Shown here: positions 18,964-32,318 of the stretch, one piece after another
Numbering within the stretch: position 1 is the first letter of the stretch
Layout of the letters: each line of letters opens with the position of its first letter
NCBI RefSeq assembly: GCF_000230675.1
Contig: NZ_AGIK01000004.1
Span: forward strand, 1 to 64,000
DNA length: 64,000 nucleotides
Origin: Synechococcus sp. WH 8016
GTDB taxonomy: Bacteria; Cyanobacteriota; Cyanobacteriia; PCC-6307; Cyanobiaceae
Reading direction: 5' to 3'
Translations under genes and position numbers: made by a program
The notes under the pieces: model-generated
What the model saw: the letters and a program-made list of their open reading frames with translations, nothing else
Told to the model about the DNA's origin: nothing
Database searches by the model: none

Positions 18964-20601
18964 ATGGCCATGGCTGAGGATCAGCCCCTAAAGGACGAAC
19001 AAAACCTTCATCTTTCTGTTCAAGGAACACTGGCCATCGACCTTGGGAGCACCAATACGGTGGTGGCCTTTCACGATGGCAGCGCCTCCCCCCCCCAACT
19101 CCTCGATCTCGCCCCGATCAGTCAACGACCGGGGGAAGTCCCGAGCCTCATCTGGAGCAACGCTCTTTCCAACCATCAGCCTCTCGTTGGCCGGCAAGTC
19201 CTCGACAGCGGACTCTCCGATGGCACATCCCCGGAACTTCATCGCGACTTCAAGCGCTGGATCGGCGTCTTGGACAAATCCGACCTTCCAGTCCATCCCC
19301 TCAGCCCTGAGCAAGCTGGCGAGATTCTTTTGCACCAGATCTGGAAAAGCCTGCCCACGACCGTGTCGGTGAAGCGTCTGGTGCTCACAGCTCCAGTGGA
19401 TCAGGCGCTTGGTTATCGCCAATGGCTGTTGCAGGCCTGCACGATCCTTCCGGTTGACGAGGTGGCTCTCGTGGATGAGCCAACAGCCGCGGCCATGGGC
19501 GCAGGACTGCCTGCAGGCTCCAAGTTGTTGGTGGTGGATCTAGGCGGAGGCACGTTGGACCTCTCCCTTGTCGCCTTAGAAGGTGGGGAAGGAAGGGCAG
19601 CTCCCATCGCTCAGCTGCTGCGCTTTCGGGGGCGAGACCTTAAAAACAGCAAGCAAACGCTGCGCTCGGCAAGGGTCTTAGGGAAAGCAGGCATCGCCTT
19701 GGGTGGCAGGGATCTCGATCACTGGATCTTGGATCACCTTTTTCCAAACGATCCGGATCTAATTCTGAGAAGTCAGACGAGCCTTCTGAATGCGGCTGAA
19801 CGCTTGAAATGCCGCCTGAGCAGCCCTGATGTCGGAAATGAGGAGACCCTCAGCGAGTTAGCGAGCAGCATCGACCTCGCGCAACCCATCACCTTGTCGC
19901 TCAATCGCAACCAACTCCACGCGCTGTTTGAGCGCCGGGGATTGATCAAGGTTCTTGAAGGGCTGCTCGATCGCACATTGGCCTCGGCCCGCCAGCAAGG
20001 CTGCAGACCGGAAGACCTCAACGCCGTCGTCGCCGTTGGAGGAGGAGCCCATCTTCCTCTGGTGCGCCAATGGTTATCAGAGACGATGCAGCCGGTGCCA
20101 TTGCTGACGCCACCACCCGTTCAAGCCGTGGCCACTGGTGCTCTCAATCTCACGCCGGGGGTAAGGATCAGAGATCTCCTCCAAAAAGGCGTGTATTTGC
20201 GCTGCTGGGATCGTCGCAGTCGTGCCCATCACTGGCATCCCTTATTTCTGAGTGGCCAACCATGGCCCTCGCTTCAACCCTTAGTGCTGAACCTGAGCGC
20301 AAGTCGCAGCCATCAACAGGACATTGAGCTCGTGCTCGGTGAGCCCCAGGGCGAGCGGCGTCACGAAGTGGTGTTCGTTGGAGGGCTTCCCACGATTCGG
20401 GACAACAGCAACGTTCCAGACACCATTCAGCCGCTTCCAAGCAAGACCATTCGTCTTCAACTCAATCCCGTTGGCCAACCAGGTGAAGACTGCCTACGCC
20501 TAGCTTTTCAACTTGATGACGATGCGCAACTTGTGATGAGCGGGGAAGATTTAAGAACCGGTTTGGCCATCGAACCCTGCACTCTGATAACTGTGCAGTG
20601 A
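18964..20601 (+). CDS. Hsp70-like ATPase with a shortened C-terminus
   Basis: The 545-residue protein has an Hsp70-type nucleotide-binding domain: phosphate-1 motif AIDLGSTNTVVAFHDG near residue 25, VDEPTAAAMGAG, phosphate-2 motif VVDLGGGTLDLSLV near 195, and adenosine motif VVAVGGGAHLPLVRQWL near 360. What follows is about 150 residues, shorter than a full DnaK substrate domain plus lid, and it lacks the EEVD-like or G/P-rich tail. It is therefore an Hsp70 relative rather than the main DnaK. Start choice is ATG 18964 or 18970. The downstream gene is also of unknown function. Confidence 0.85.
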   Translation: MAMAEDQPLKDEQNLHLSVQGTLAIDLGSTNTVVAFHDGSASPPQLLDLAPISQRPGEVPSLIWSNALSNHQPLVGRQVLDSGLSDGTSPELHRDFKRWIGVLDKSDLPVHPLSPEQAGEILLHQIWKSLPTTVSVKRLVLTAPVDQALGYRQWLLQACTILPVDEVALVDEPTAAAMGAGLPAGSKLLVVDLGGGTLDLSLVALEGGEGRAAPIAQLLRFRGRDLKNSKQTLRSARVLGKAGIALGGRDLDHWILDHLFPNDPDLILRSQTSLLNAAERLKCRLSSPDVGNEETLSELASSIDLAQPITLSLNRNQLHALFERRGLIKVLEGLLDRTLASARQQGCRPEDLNAVVAVGGGAHLPLVRQWLSETMQPVPLLTPPPVQAVATGALNLTPGVRIRDLLQKGVYLRCWDRRSRAHHWHPLFLSGQPWPSLQPLVLNLSASRSHQQDIELVLGEPQGERRHEVVFVGGLPTIRDNSNVPDTIQPLPSKTIRLQLNPVGQPGEDCLRLAFQLDDDAQLVMSGEDLRTGLAIEPCTLITVQ

Positions 20602-20676
20602 ACGGTCCGTCCACATAGCGTTGAGAGTCCTTTCTCCCCTCCATAGAAAGGAGTTTCTCTAAAGAGGCTTTGGACT

Positions 20677-21519
20677 TTGGCGCTGCGTCGCCACCTGCCA
20701 CGTTTTTGGATCATGGCGACCCTTGGTGGAGTCGCAGCACTTTGTGCTGGAGCTTATTTATGGGAGCAACAGCTGCCGCGGAAATTGAGTCGGGCGCTAG
20801 CAGCTAACGACCTGCCTGCCTGCCTGCGCTACGGAGAACAATTAGCTGCCTTGCGTTGGCTCGGCCAGAAAGCGCCCGAAGAGCTTGCCGTGTGTCGACG
20901 CAGACTCGCTCAACAAACCTGGGATCAGGCTGATCCAGGTCGAGCTCTGCTCCTTCAAGAGCAGCTCGTGAATTCAGGCGTTGGCTCTCCACAGCAAAAA
21001 GAACAAGATCAACAACAGCTCAAACGCTGGCGCGATCAGCTACGGGAACAGGCTCTCGCTCAATTTCGCGCTGGCAAGTTAAACGAGGCATTGACCATGC
21101 TTCAGCCGCTGGAGAAGCACGATGGACGCCCCGGAAGTCGCTTAAGTGACGGCTTGAAGGAGAGCTGGAATCGCAATCGCCTTCAGCTGGAACAGCTGAG
21201 AGAGCATGTGAACCAAGAACAATGGTGGGAGGCACTCAGCGCCCTCAACCAGCTCGATCATCCCTGGTGGCAACGCCAAGCCGAACCCATGCGTCAGGAA
21301 GTCGAGCAGGCCATTGACGATTTAAGGGACCAGAAAGAGCACCACAGCCACGGAGCCTTGCCGGCTCACACGGTGGCGAGAGATCAATTGAACGAGGCAG
21401 TGGATGCCCACATCCGCGAGGGCATGGCTCCTTGGGAGGCATTCATGGCCGGTTGCAGCGATCTAGGCGGCACCATCGTTGAGGACGGTCCTGAGACGCT
21501 CTGTCAGGCCAAGAATTAA
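20677..21519 (+). CDS. Membrane-anchored helical-repeat protein
   Basis: This 280-residue protein has one N-terminal membrane helix (about residues 11-30) and a long helical region with TPR-like pairs: LARQLRYGEQLAALRWLG-type segments, ALAQFRAGKLNEALTMLQPL, and WWEALSALNQLDHPWW. The last 45 residues (AVDAHIREGMAPWEAFMAGC) may be a small separate unit. The first start is TTG 20677 after a purine-rich stretch; an ATG at 20713 would cut into the anchor. It follows the Hsp70-like gene by 75 bases on the same strand, which fits a chaperone partner, but this is inference. Confidence 0.65.
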   Translation: MALRRHLPRFWIMATLGGVAALCAGAYLWEQQLPRKLSRALAANDLPACLRYGEQLAALRWLGQKAPEELAVCRRRLAQQTWDQADPGRALLLQEQLVNSGVGSPQQKEQDQQQLKRWRDQLREQALAQFRAGKLNEALTMLQPLEKHDGRPGSRLSDGLKESWNRNRLQLEQLREHVNQEQWWEALSALNQLDHPWWQRQAEPMRQEVEQAIDDLRDQKEHHSHGALPAHTVARDQLNEAVDAHIREGMAPWEAFMAGCSDLGGTIVEDGPETLCQAKN

Positions 21520-21564
21520 GGCCTTGTTTTGACTTCCCGTGAGACAATCGCCTGACTTGAACCG

Positions 21565-21792
21565 ATGTCCATGCAGCCGGGTGACAAGGTTGTCGTCTCC
21601 ACCAGCGTTGTGGTTTTCAACCACCCCCAACATCGAGGAGAAAGTTTCGATATGGAAGGAAGTGAGGGAGAGGTTTTCCAGGTGCTCGACGATTGGAAGG
21701 GGCGTCCCATCAGCCCAACGCTTCCGATTGTCGTGGCTTTTGGTCGCTACAAGGCCCACTTCCGAGTTGACGAGCTAACCCCAGCCGGGTGA
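21565..21792 (+). CDS. ftrV: Ferredoxin-thioredoxin reductase variable chain
   Basis: FtrV is the non-catalytic SH3-like subunit of the ferredoxin-thioredoxin reductase that passes photosynthetic electrons to thioredoxin. The 75-residue sequence has MQPGDKVVVSTSVVVFNHP, GSEGEVFQVLDDWKGRPISP and KAHFRVDEL, all typical. ATG at 21565 or 21571 are both possible. The catalytic chain gene is not in this window. Confidence 0.93.
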   Translation: MSMQPGDKVVVSTSVVVFNHPQHRGESFDMEGSEGEVFQVLDDWKGRPISPTLPIVVAFGRYKAHFRVDELTPAG

Positions 21793-21803
21793 AGCAAGCC
21801 TGA

Positions 21804-22373
21804 TCATTCAGGGTTGTTTTCATGAACGCGTCGAAGGAAAACTCCCTCCTCCCCATCCAAACCAAGCAGGCGCAGTTCAATCGTTTCCGATTGACGCGTC
21901 GGCACGACCCTGCCGCAAAAATCCGGATGGATTGGCAATTCGCGATGGCCTCGGTCCACCATGACCAGCAAGGACACTCGCCGTGGTCTGCCCCAGGCCT
22001 GGATGGCCTCCAAGGCGGCTCTCACGGTTCGCCCCGTAAAAACAACGTCATCCACGAGCACGACATCCCTTCCCTCCACGCTCACGGGCAGGTCGGTGGC
22101 CTGAACCATACGCACACCCACACGACCTAAATCGTCGCGATGAAATGTAGGGTCAAGAGTGCCGGTAGCCACAGCGTGACCGCTCTGATCTTGTAATGAG
22201 CGAGCAAGAACACCCGCCAATTGAACTCCGCGGGTTGGGATCCCCAGCAACACCAGAGATTCCACGTTGGGCACGGACTCCAACACCTGGGACGCCAGGC
22301 GCGTCACCGTTTTTCGCAGCTCATCCGCAGAGAGAATTTCAATCCGATCATTCCCAACGTCTCGATCTGCCAT
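21804..22373 (-). CDS. pyrR: PyrR bifunctional regulator / uracil phosphoribosyltransferase
   Basis: The 189-residue protein has the type I phosphoribosyltransferase PRPP loop VVLVDDVVFTGRTVRAAL near residue 107 and the PyrR-specific LLGIPTRGVQLA near 45 and GTLDPTFHRDD near 72. In some bacteria PyrR binds pyr mRNA to attenuate transcription; in cyanobacteria a regulatory role is less certain, and no pyr gene lies beside it. It ends 12 bases from ftrV, tail to tail. Confidence 0.92.
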   Translation of the reverse strand: MADRDVGNDRIEILSADELRKTVTRLASQVLESVPNVESLVLLGIPTRGVQLAGVLARSLQDQSGHAVATGTLDPTFHRDDLGRVGVRMVQATDLPVSVEGRDVVLVDDVVFTGRTVRAALEAIQAWGRPRRVSLLVMVDRGHRELPIHPDFCGRVVPTRQSETIELRLLGLDGEEGVFLRRVHENNPE

Positions 22374-22519
22374 CGCTTTCTTTTAAGGCGATCAGTGTAT
22401 GAACGATTTTCCCCAGCACGATCAGCTTTTGCAAACCTGCAAGGCACAAATCAGAAGCTTTTGGGCAGCAGGGAGGTAACTTGAATCTGTAGAGGGACTT
22501 AAGAACTGAGATTGACGGA

Positions 22520-24151
22520 GTGAACGTACCGAACAACCTCGAACAAAATCTTCCTCGCAACGCTCCCGTTGCACCTGTGGTTCTTGCGATCCTGGACGGC
22601 TGGGGAATTTGTGACTCCACTGAGCACAACGCCATCCGCAGCGCGTCAACTCCTGTCATCGATGCGCTCTGGCATGCCTATCCCCACGCCCTGATTGAAG
22701 CGAGCGGATCCCATGTGGGCCTTCCCGACGGTCAGATGGGCAATTCAGAAGTCGGGCATCTCACCATTGGAGCCGGTCGGATCATCCGGCAAGAGCTGGT
22801 GCGTATTAGTGAAACCGTGCGCGAACGCCGGCTTGGCAGCACCGCAGCGCTTCAAGCCGTGGCCGACCGTCTCCGCAGCACTGGTGGCACCCTGCATCTG
22901 CTCGGTCTCTGCTCCGATGGCGGCGTACACAGCCATGTTGACCACGTTTGCGGACTGCTCGAATGGGCGGCAGAAGAGGGGCTTAAGAACGTGGCCATCC
23001 ACGCCATCACCGATGGACGAGACACGCCAACCCAAAGTGCACCGACACACCTGAGCAAAATCCAAGCCGCAATCAGCAGCCATGGAATTGGCCGAATTGC
23101 CAGTCTCTGCGGGCGCTACTGGGCGATGGATCGTGACCATCGCTGGGAGAGAACAGAGCGCGCCTATGCCCTCCTAACGGATCCTGACTTGGCCAGGACC
23201 GACGCTGAGCCCTTATCCGCACTGACCAGCAGCTACGACCAAGACATCACCGACGAATTCTTAGAACCCGTTCGCGTCTCCGACGATCCACTGCGAGATG
23301 GGGATGCGTTGCTGATGTTTAACTTCCGTCCAGACCGAGCCAGACAGATTGTTCAGGCGCTCACACTCCCGGAATTTGACGGTTTCAAGCGTGTGCATCA
23401 GCCAAAGCTGGATGTCGTGACGTTTACGCAATACGAAACGGATCTACCAGTCTCCGTTGTCTTCCCACCCGAATCCCTCGATCAGCTTCTCGGACAGGTG
23501 GTCGCAGATGCCGGCCTCAAGCAGTACCGCACAGCCGAAACGGAAAAATATCCCCATGTCACCTATTTCATGAACGGGGGAATTGAACAACCTCTTCAAG
23601 GCGAAAAGCGACATCTCGTCCCCTCTCCCCGGGTCGCCACCTACGACCAAGCTCCTGCGATGTCCGCAGACACGCTCACCGAAAGCTGCGTTGCCGCGAT
23701 CCAGCAGGGTGAACACTCCCTGGTTGTCATCAACTATGCCAACCCCGACATGGTGGGCCATACCGGCATGATGGAAGCCGCTACGCAAGCGATTGAGACC
23801 GTTGATCGCTGCATCGGCAAGTTGCTGGATGCCGTTGGGCGAATGGGTGGCACCTTGCTAATCACGGCAGACCATGGAAACGCTGAGCGGATGCAAGGAC
23901 CGGATGGTCAGGCCTGGACAGCACACACCACTAATCCCGTGCCGGTCATTTTGATCGAGGGAGAGAAACGCAAGGTCCCTGGATTCGGGAATTCGATTCG
24001 ACTTCGAGAGAATGGGGGCCTAGCCGATATTGCGCCAACGCTTCTTCAGCTGCTCAATTTGGACAAACCCGAAGCCATGACGGGCATCTCCTTGATTGAA
24101 CCGATCGAAGCCTCAGCTCCAGCAACGACCAAGCTGCCACAACCCGTTTAA
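22520..24151 (+). CDS. gpmI: 2,3-bisphosphoglycerate-independent phosphoglycerate mutase
   Basis: The enzyme interconverts 3- and 2-phosphoglycerate in glycolysis and carbon flow from the Calvin cycle. The 543-residue sequence has AILDGWG at the start, [18 protein letters not shown] containing the phosphorylated Ser, [14 protein letters not shown], and the Mn-site motifs [12 protein letters not shown] and [10 protein letters not shown]. The start is GTG 22520. It precedes secG by 13 bases, probably as one transcript. Confidence 0.96.
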   Translation: MNVPNNLEQNLPRNAPVAPVVLAILDGWGICDSTEHNAIRSASTPVIDALWHAYPHALIEASGSHVGLPDGQMGNSEVGHLTIGAGRIIRQELVRISETVRERRLGSTAALQAVADRLRSTGGTLHLLGLCSDGGVHSHVDHVCGLLEWAAEEGLKNVAIHAITDGRDTPTQSAPTHLSKIQAAISSHGIGRIASLCGRYWAMDRDHRWERTERAYALLTDPDLARTDAEPLSALTSSYDQDITDEFLEPVRVSDDPLRDGDALLMFNFRPDRARQIVQALTLPEFDGFKRVHQPKLDVVTFTQYETDLPVSVVFPPESLDQLLGQVVADAGLKQYRTAETEKYPHVTYFMNGGIEQPLQGEKRHLVPSPRVATYDQAPAMSADTLTESCVAAIQQGEHSLVVINYANPDMVGHTGMMEAATQAIETVDRCIGKLLDAVGRMGGTLLITADHGNAERMQGPDGQAWTAHTTNPVPVILIEGEKRKVPGFGNSIRLRENGGLADIAPTLLQLLNLDKPEAMTGISLIEPIEASAPATTKLPQPV

Positions 24152-24164
24152 GTAAGATCCATTC

Positions 24165-24395
24165 ATGCTTACGACTGTTCTCTCCTGGGTCTGGATCGGC
24201 AGTGGTGCCGTTCTGATTCTTCTCGTTCTCCTGCACAGTCCCAAAGGGGATGGAATGGGAGGGATCGCGGCCAGTGGAAGTTCATCGTTCACCAGCTCTA
24301 GCAGTGCAGAAGCAACGCTGAATCGCATTACCTGGACAACACTTTCATTTTTCCTCGCACTCGCTGTGATTCTGAGCGCAGGCTGGCTTAGCTAA
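24165..24395 (+). CDS. secG: Preprotein translocase subunit SecG
   Basis: This 76-residue protein has two membrane helices (about 5-22 and 53-73) joined by a polar loop with LLHSPKGDGMGGIAASGSS, the SecG hallmark. It is an auxiliary subunit of the SecYEG channel. It is probably co-transcribed with gpmI. Confidence 0.93.
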   Translation: MLTTVLSWVWIGSGAVLILLVLLHSPKGDGMGGIAASGSSSFTSSSSAEATLNRITWTTLSFFLALAVILSAGWLS

Positions 24396-24424
24396 CTCCT
24401 CGGCTGAATTTAATGTCATCCCGT

Positions 24425-24590
24425 CAATTCATCGTTCACGCACGCATGAATTGAGTCTTAAAAGACGAGTTAAAGACCATATATTTGGAACAAAATCCGC
24501 GTTGTTTTTAATTTTTTATTCGTCGGCTCAGCAGGTTTGCTTCAAAGAAGCGTGATGATGCCCTGGACCCTGCAGGTGGACATCATCACG
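24425..24590. repeat. Three inverted repeats between secG and amt
   Basis: The convergent gap of 224 bases holds three perfect inverted repeats: CAATTCAT with ATGAATTG (24425-24453, 13-base loop), GTCTT with AAGAC (24455-24466), and CGTGATGATG with CATCATCACG (24551-24590, 20-base loop). None has a following T run. They may act together as 3' ends for both transcripts. Confidence 0.5.
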
Positions 24591-24619
24591 AGAGGAATCA
24601 AGACAGCTGCCGTAGCGAT

Positions 24620-25987
24620 TCACTGGAATTGAGGAGAACCAACCCGTTCGGCATAGGCCTCTTCTCCATGGGCCTGCACATCAATTCCCAGGTTCTCTGC
24701 TTCTTCTGACACCCGGAAGCGCAGGCCCAGACCCCTCAAAACGAACGCGATCAAGAACGTGCCAACAGATGCCAGGCCATAGGCCACCAAGACGGCTTGC
24801 AGTTGCCCAACAATCAGAGCACCCCGTCCCTGTTCGATCAGAACATTGGCAGCAGGATGCCCAGCAATCAAGTCAGAACTGGCAAAAACACCCGTTAGCA
24901 AGGCGCCAATCGTGCCCCCCACACCGTGAACCGCATAGGTATCGAGAGAATCATCAAATCGAAGTCTCACTTTGAGCTGAACTGAGGCAAAGCAAAACAA
25001 CGACGTGATGGCACCGATGGCCATCCCCGCACCGGGGGTGACAAACCCAGCCGCTGGGGTGACACCAACCAAGCCAGCGACAGCACCTGTGGCCATACCC
25101 ACAACGGTGGGTTTGCCACTCCTCCAAGTCTCGATCAAAGACCAAGCCACCAAGCCCGCGGCTGCTGAGATGTGCGTTGTCGTAAACGGCAACTCTGCAC
25201 CGGCTACCGCCAACTGACTTCCACCGTTGAAACCAAACCAACCAAACCAGAGCAGACCCGTCCCCAGAAGAATCTGACTGACATCGTGGGGAGGACGCAC
25301 GGCGTTAGGCCACTGACGGCGCGAGCCCACCAGCCCAGCGAGCACCAAGGCCGATACGCCAGAACTGATATGAACCACCGTCCCACCGGCGAAATCAAGA
25401 TCTTTACCAAGGAAGCCCCCACCCCAAACCATATGGGCCAAAGGGGCGTAAACCAGCAACAACCAAATCGGGCTGAACACACACCAAAACTTGAAACTGA
25501 TCCGCTCCACCAGCGCACCCGAGATCAGAGCAGGCGTGATGATCGCAAACATGCCCTGAAAGAGCGCAAAGGTGAGACCTGGAATCGCCAGTCCATCCCA
25601 GACGGGAGGCACGTTCTCCAACAAAGCAAAGGAGAACGGATTACCCACCACAGCTTGCAAGGCACCCCCATCGGAGAACGCGAGACTGAATCCAAAGGTG
25701 ACCCACACCAACGTGGCAAGTCCCATCATCACGAAGCTCATCGCCATCGTGTTGAGTACGTTTCGAGATTGGACAAACCCGCCGTAGAAAAACGCCAAAC
25801 CAGGCGTCATCAACAGCACCAAAGCCGAGGACGTCAAAATCAGGGTGTTGTCAGCTGCCAAAAGGGCCGTCTCTCCGGCGTAGGCAGGAAGCAAGGCAGC
25901 ACTCAATAGTTGAAGTGCTGGCACCACCAATAGGGCGATGAGGAATCGACGAAGACGGGACGACAAAAGAGCCTTTTTTGTATTCAT
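24620..25987 (-). CDS. amt: Ammonium transporter
   Basis: This 455-residue Amt/MEP/Rh channel has a cleavable-looking N-terminal signal (SRLRRFLIALLVVPAL...PAYA). The Amt core follows: LLMTPGLAFFYGGFVQSRNVL near residue 65, DFAGGTVVHISSGVSAL with the pore region, and DSLDTYAVHGVGGTIGALLTG near the C-terminal half with the paired His. The ATG at 25987 gives a normal signal peptide; a frame eight codons longer is open. A GTA-N8-TAC sequence (NtcA consensus) overlaps the start codon at 25980-25993, but its position does not fit classical activation. It lies downstream of the mscL-type gene. Confidence 0.95.
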   Translation of the reverse strand: MNTKKALLSSRLRRFLIALLVVPALQLLSAALLPAYAGETALLAADNTLILTSSALVLLMTPGLAFFYGGFVQSRNVLNTMAMSFVMMGLATLVWVTFGFSLAFSDGGALQAVVGNPFSFALLENVPPVWDGLAIPGLTFALFQGMFAIITPALISGALVERISFKFWCVFSPIWLLLVYAPLAHMVWGGGFLGKDLDFAGGTVVHISSGVSALVLAGLVGSRRQWPNAVRPPHDVSQILLGTGLLWFGWFGFNGGSQLAVAGAELPFTTTHISAAAGLVAWSLIETWRSGKPTVVGMATGAVAGLVGVTPAAGFVTPGAGMAIGAITSLFCFASVQLKVRLRFDDSLDTYAVHGVGGTIGALLTGVFASSDLIAGHPAANVLIEQGRGALIVGQLQAVLVAYGLASVGTFLIAFVLRGLGLRFRVSEEAENLGIDVQAHGEEAYAERVGSPQFQ

Positions 25988-26019
25988 CGATACCGTTGCA
26001 AACCAAAGCACTCAAAAAC

Positions 26020-26034
26020 TGTTCATCCTGAACA
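26020..26034. promoter_or_regulatory. Operator-like dyad upstream of amt
   Basis: TGTTCA-TCC-TGAACA is a perfect 6-bp inverted repeat with a 3-base centre, about 33 bases upstream of the amt start and between the two minus-strand genes. The size fits a dimeric regulator, but it is not a consensus NtcA site and no regulator is claimed. Confidence 0.4.
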
Positions 26035-26069
26035 TTTTCAGAGAGCTTTGGCGAATCGATCGACCCTGA

Positions 26070-26429
26070 TCAGGTTTCATCCTCTGAAGGCGTCACGCTG
26101 CGTAACTGATCGAGCCCCCTCGAGGCCAATCGCTGAGACCGGTTGATGGCTTTCACAAGCAAAAAGAGCACCCAACCCACAATCAAAGAATCGAGCAACA
26201 CCTTCATTGCCTGACCAAAAAGCAGCTCCCCGCCCGCATAGGGGAGCACCCATGCCTCCCAACCACCATTCCGAATCAGCGGATTCAGCAAGGGCATAAG
26301 CAGGTCTTGTGTAAGAGCATCCACAATTTGCTGAAACTGCGTTCCCACCACAACGGCAATCGCCAAATTCAAGGCGTTGCCCTTCTGGAAGAAAAAGTCT
26401 GTGAACTCACGAAACCAACGATGAGCCAT
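26070..26429 (-). CDS. mscL: Large-conductance mechanosensitive channel family protein
   Basis: This 119-residue protein has the MscL layout: FREFTDFFFQKGNALNLAIAVVVGTQFQQIVDAL gives helix S1 and TM1, then PLLNPLI, a short periplasmic loop, and TM2 (LLDSLIVGWVLFLLVKAIN). Compared with the usual 130-150 residues it is short, with a reduced loop and C-terminal bundle. The GNALNLA segment differs from the common GNVVDLAVGVIIG, so gating may differ. A terminator separates it from groL upstream. Confidence 0.85.
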   Translation of the reverse strand: MAHRWFREFTDFFFQKGNALNLAIAVVVGTQFQQIVDALTQDLLMPLLNPLIRNGGWEAWVLPYAGGELLFGQAMKVLLDSLIVGWVLFLLVKAINRSQRLASRGLDQLRSVTPSEDET

Positions 26430-26464
26430 GACAAAAAACGAAAGCGTGATTGAGCTCCTTCCAT

Positions 26465-26492
26465 TAAAAAAGCCCCCGCGTTAACGGAGGCT
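26465..26492 (-). terminator. Terminator of the groESL operon
   Basis: On the minus strand AGCCTCCG pairs with CGGGGGCT (one bulge or mismatch), with a short loop, followed by TTTTTTAAT. It lies about 25 bases after the groL stop. Confidence 0.9.
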
Positions 26493-26516
26493 GAAAACTT
26501 GGTGGGGAACCAGCGT

Positions 26517-28157
<1,641 letters not shown>

Positions 28158-28217
28158 TTAATGAGGATGTAAAGGAAAATTCAGTCGTTTCTGAGATAAA
28201 ACTCAGAGGGATTGCGG

Positions 28218-28529
28218 TCAACCCACAACAGCAAGAATGTCTTTCTCGGACAACAGGACGTACTCGTCGCTGCCAAGCTTGATGTCTGTACCGGCGTATT
28301 TGCTGTACAGAACCTTGTCGCCGATGCTGACTTCAGGAGCCTGACGGCTTCCATCGTCGTTGGACTTACCAGGACCCACCTGGACAACTTCGCCCACCTG
28401 AGGCTTTTCTTTGGCCGTATCAGGAAGAAGGATGCCGCCTGCAGTCTTCTCTTCGGATTCAGAGATTTTTACGAAGACGCGGTCTCCAAGAGGCTTAACG
28501 GTGGAAACGCTGAGAGAAACAGCTGCCAT
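28218..28529 (-). CDS. groS: Co-chaperonin GroES
   Basis: This 103-residue GroES subunit has [22 protein letters not shown]-type start (the mobile loop is [12 protein letters not shown]), then [18 protein letters not shown] and [14 protein letters not shown]. It forms the heptameric lid of GroEL. It is first in the operon, 69 bases before groL, behind a CIRCE operator. Confidence 0.96.
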   Translation of the reverse strand: MAAVSLSVSTVKPLGDRVFVKISESEEKTAGGILLPDTAKEKPQVGEVVQVGPGKSNDDGSRQAPEVSIGDKVLYSKYAGTDIKLGSDEYVLLSEKDILAVVG

Positions 28530-28581
28530 AAGTATTTGAGAAGCAGGGACAGGGCGCTCGGCGCCGCTCGATCGACGCGAG

Positions 28582-28608
28582 TTAGCACTCGGGATCGATG
28601 AGTGCCAA
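28582..28608. promoter_or_regulatory. CIRCE heat-shock operator
   Basis: TTAGCACTC, nine bases, then GAGTGCCAA. The consensus is TTAGCACTC-N9-GAGTGCTAA, so there is one mismatch in the second arm. It lies 53 bases upstream of the groS start. HrcA repressor binding is the known role of this element. Confidence 0.93.
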
Positions 28609-28657
28609 AGCTAGGTCCGTGCATGGGTGAAGCACCAGCGGTGACCTGTGCGGGTGA

Positions 28658-30214
<1,557 letters not shown>

Positions 30215-30220
30215 TCCCCA

Positions 30221-30241
30221 TCGGGGCGCTTGCGCGCCCCG
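30221..30241 (+). other. GC-rich hairpin between atpD and atpC
   Basis: TCGGGGCGC and GCGCCCCGA form a strong stem right after the atpD stop. No T run follows and atpC begins 47 bases on. It may set the ratio of beta to epsilon by RNA processing or partial termination. Confidence 0.55.
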
Positions 30242-30287
30242 AACATGATCAACAACTCGCTTTCCAACTCTCCGCAGTCTTCTTTCC

Positions 30288-30695
30288 ATGTCCCTCACCC
30301 TCCGCGTTCTGGCACCAGACCAGAGCGTGTTCGATGGTTCGGCCGATGAGGTGATCCTTCCCAGCACCACCGGTCAAGTCGGCATTCTTCCTGGCCACGT
30401 TTCCTTGCTCGCAGCGCTCGACGTTGGAGTTTTAAGAGTGCGTACCGATAGCAATTGGCAATCCATCGCCCTGATGGGTGGCTTTGCTGAAGTTGAATCC
30501 GATGATGTCACCGTTTTGGTGAACTCAGCCGAGCTCGGCGTCAATATCGACTCCACATCAGCTGAAAGTGATCTTTCCGCTGCACGCACTGCTGTCACCA
30601 AGCTCGAAGGTCAGCCCTCCACTCCTGAAAAAGTGAAAGCGCAGCAGCTTTTTGAACGAGCCAGAGCACGTGCCCAGGCAAGCAAATCAACCTAA
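30288..30695 (+). CDS. atpC: ATP synthase subunit epsilon
   Basis: This 135-residue F1 epsilon has the N-terminal beta-sandwich (MSLTLRVLAPDQSVFDGSAD, LPGHVSLLAALDVGVLRV) and a C-terminal helical hairpin (AESDLSAARTAVTKL...). It inhibits ATP hydrolysis and couples the rotor. It follows atpD and is closed by a terminator. Confidence 0.95.
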   Translation: MSLTLRVLAPDQSVFDGSADEVILPSTTGQVGILPGHVSLLAALDVGVLRVRTDSNWQSIALMGGFAEVESDDVTVLVNSAELGVNIDSTSAESDLSAARTAVTKLEGQPSTPEKVKAQQLFERARARAQASKST

Positions 30696-30723
30696 GTTGT
30701 AAAAACAACGCCTGTCTGAATCA

Positions 30724-30749
30724 AGCACCCTGAACAGGGTGTTTTTTTA
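30724..30749 (+). terminator. Terminator of atpD-atpC
   Basis: CACCCTG, AA, CAGGGTG, then seven T at 30742-30748. Confidence 0.94.
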
Positions 30750-30810
30750 TGGATTGAAGGTGTCTCCCAAAACTGATTTCAACATTCAACATTCTCCTTA
30801 GCAAAGACAT

Positions 30811-30834
30811 AAAAAAGCCCCGTCGAAACGGGGC
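30811..30834 (-). terminator. Terminator of the PSRP-3 gene
   Basis: On the minus strand AGCCCCGT and ACGGGGCT form an 8-bp stem with a TTCG loop, followed by six T. Confidence 0.94.
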
Positions 30835-30872
30835 TAAACACTTGATCATTCAACGATGAGCCTTCGTTCGAA

Positions 30873-32317
<1,445 letters not shown>

Positions 32318-32318
<1 letters not shown>

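Noticed and set aside
25172-25909. Long open frame opposite amt (245 codons)
   Set aside because: It lies wholly antisense to a clear ammonium transporter and has a biased Arg/Gln/His composition typical of shadow frames.
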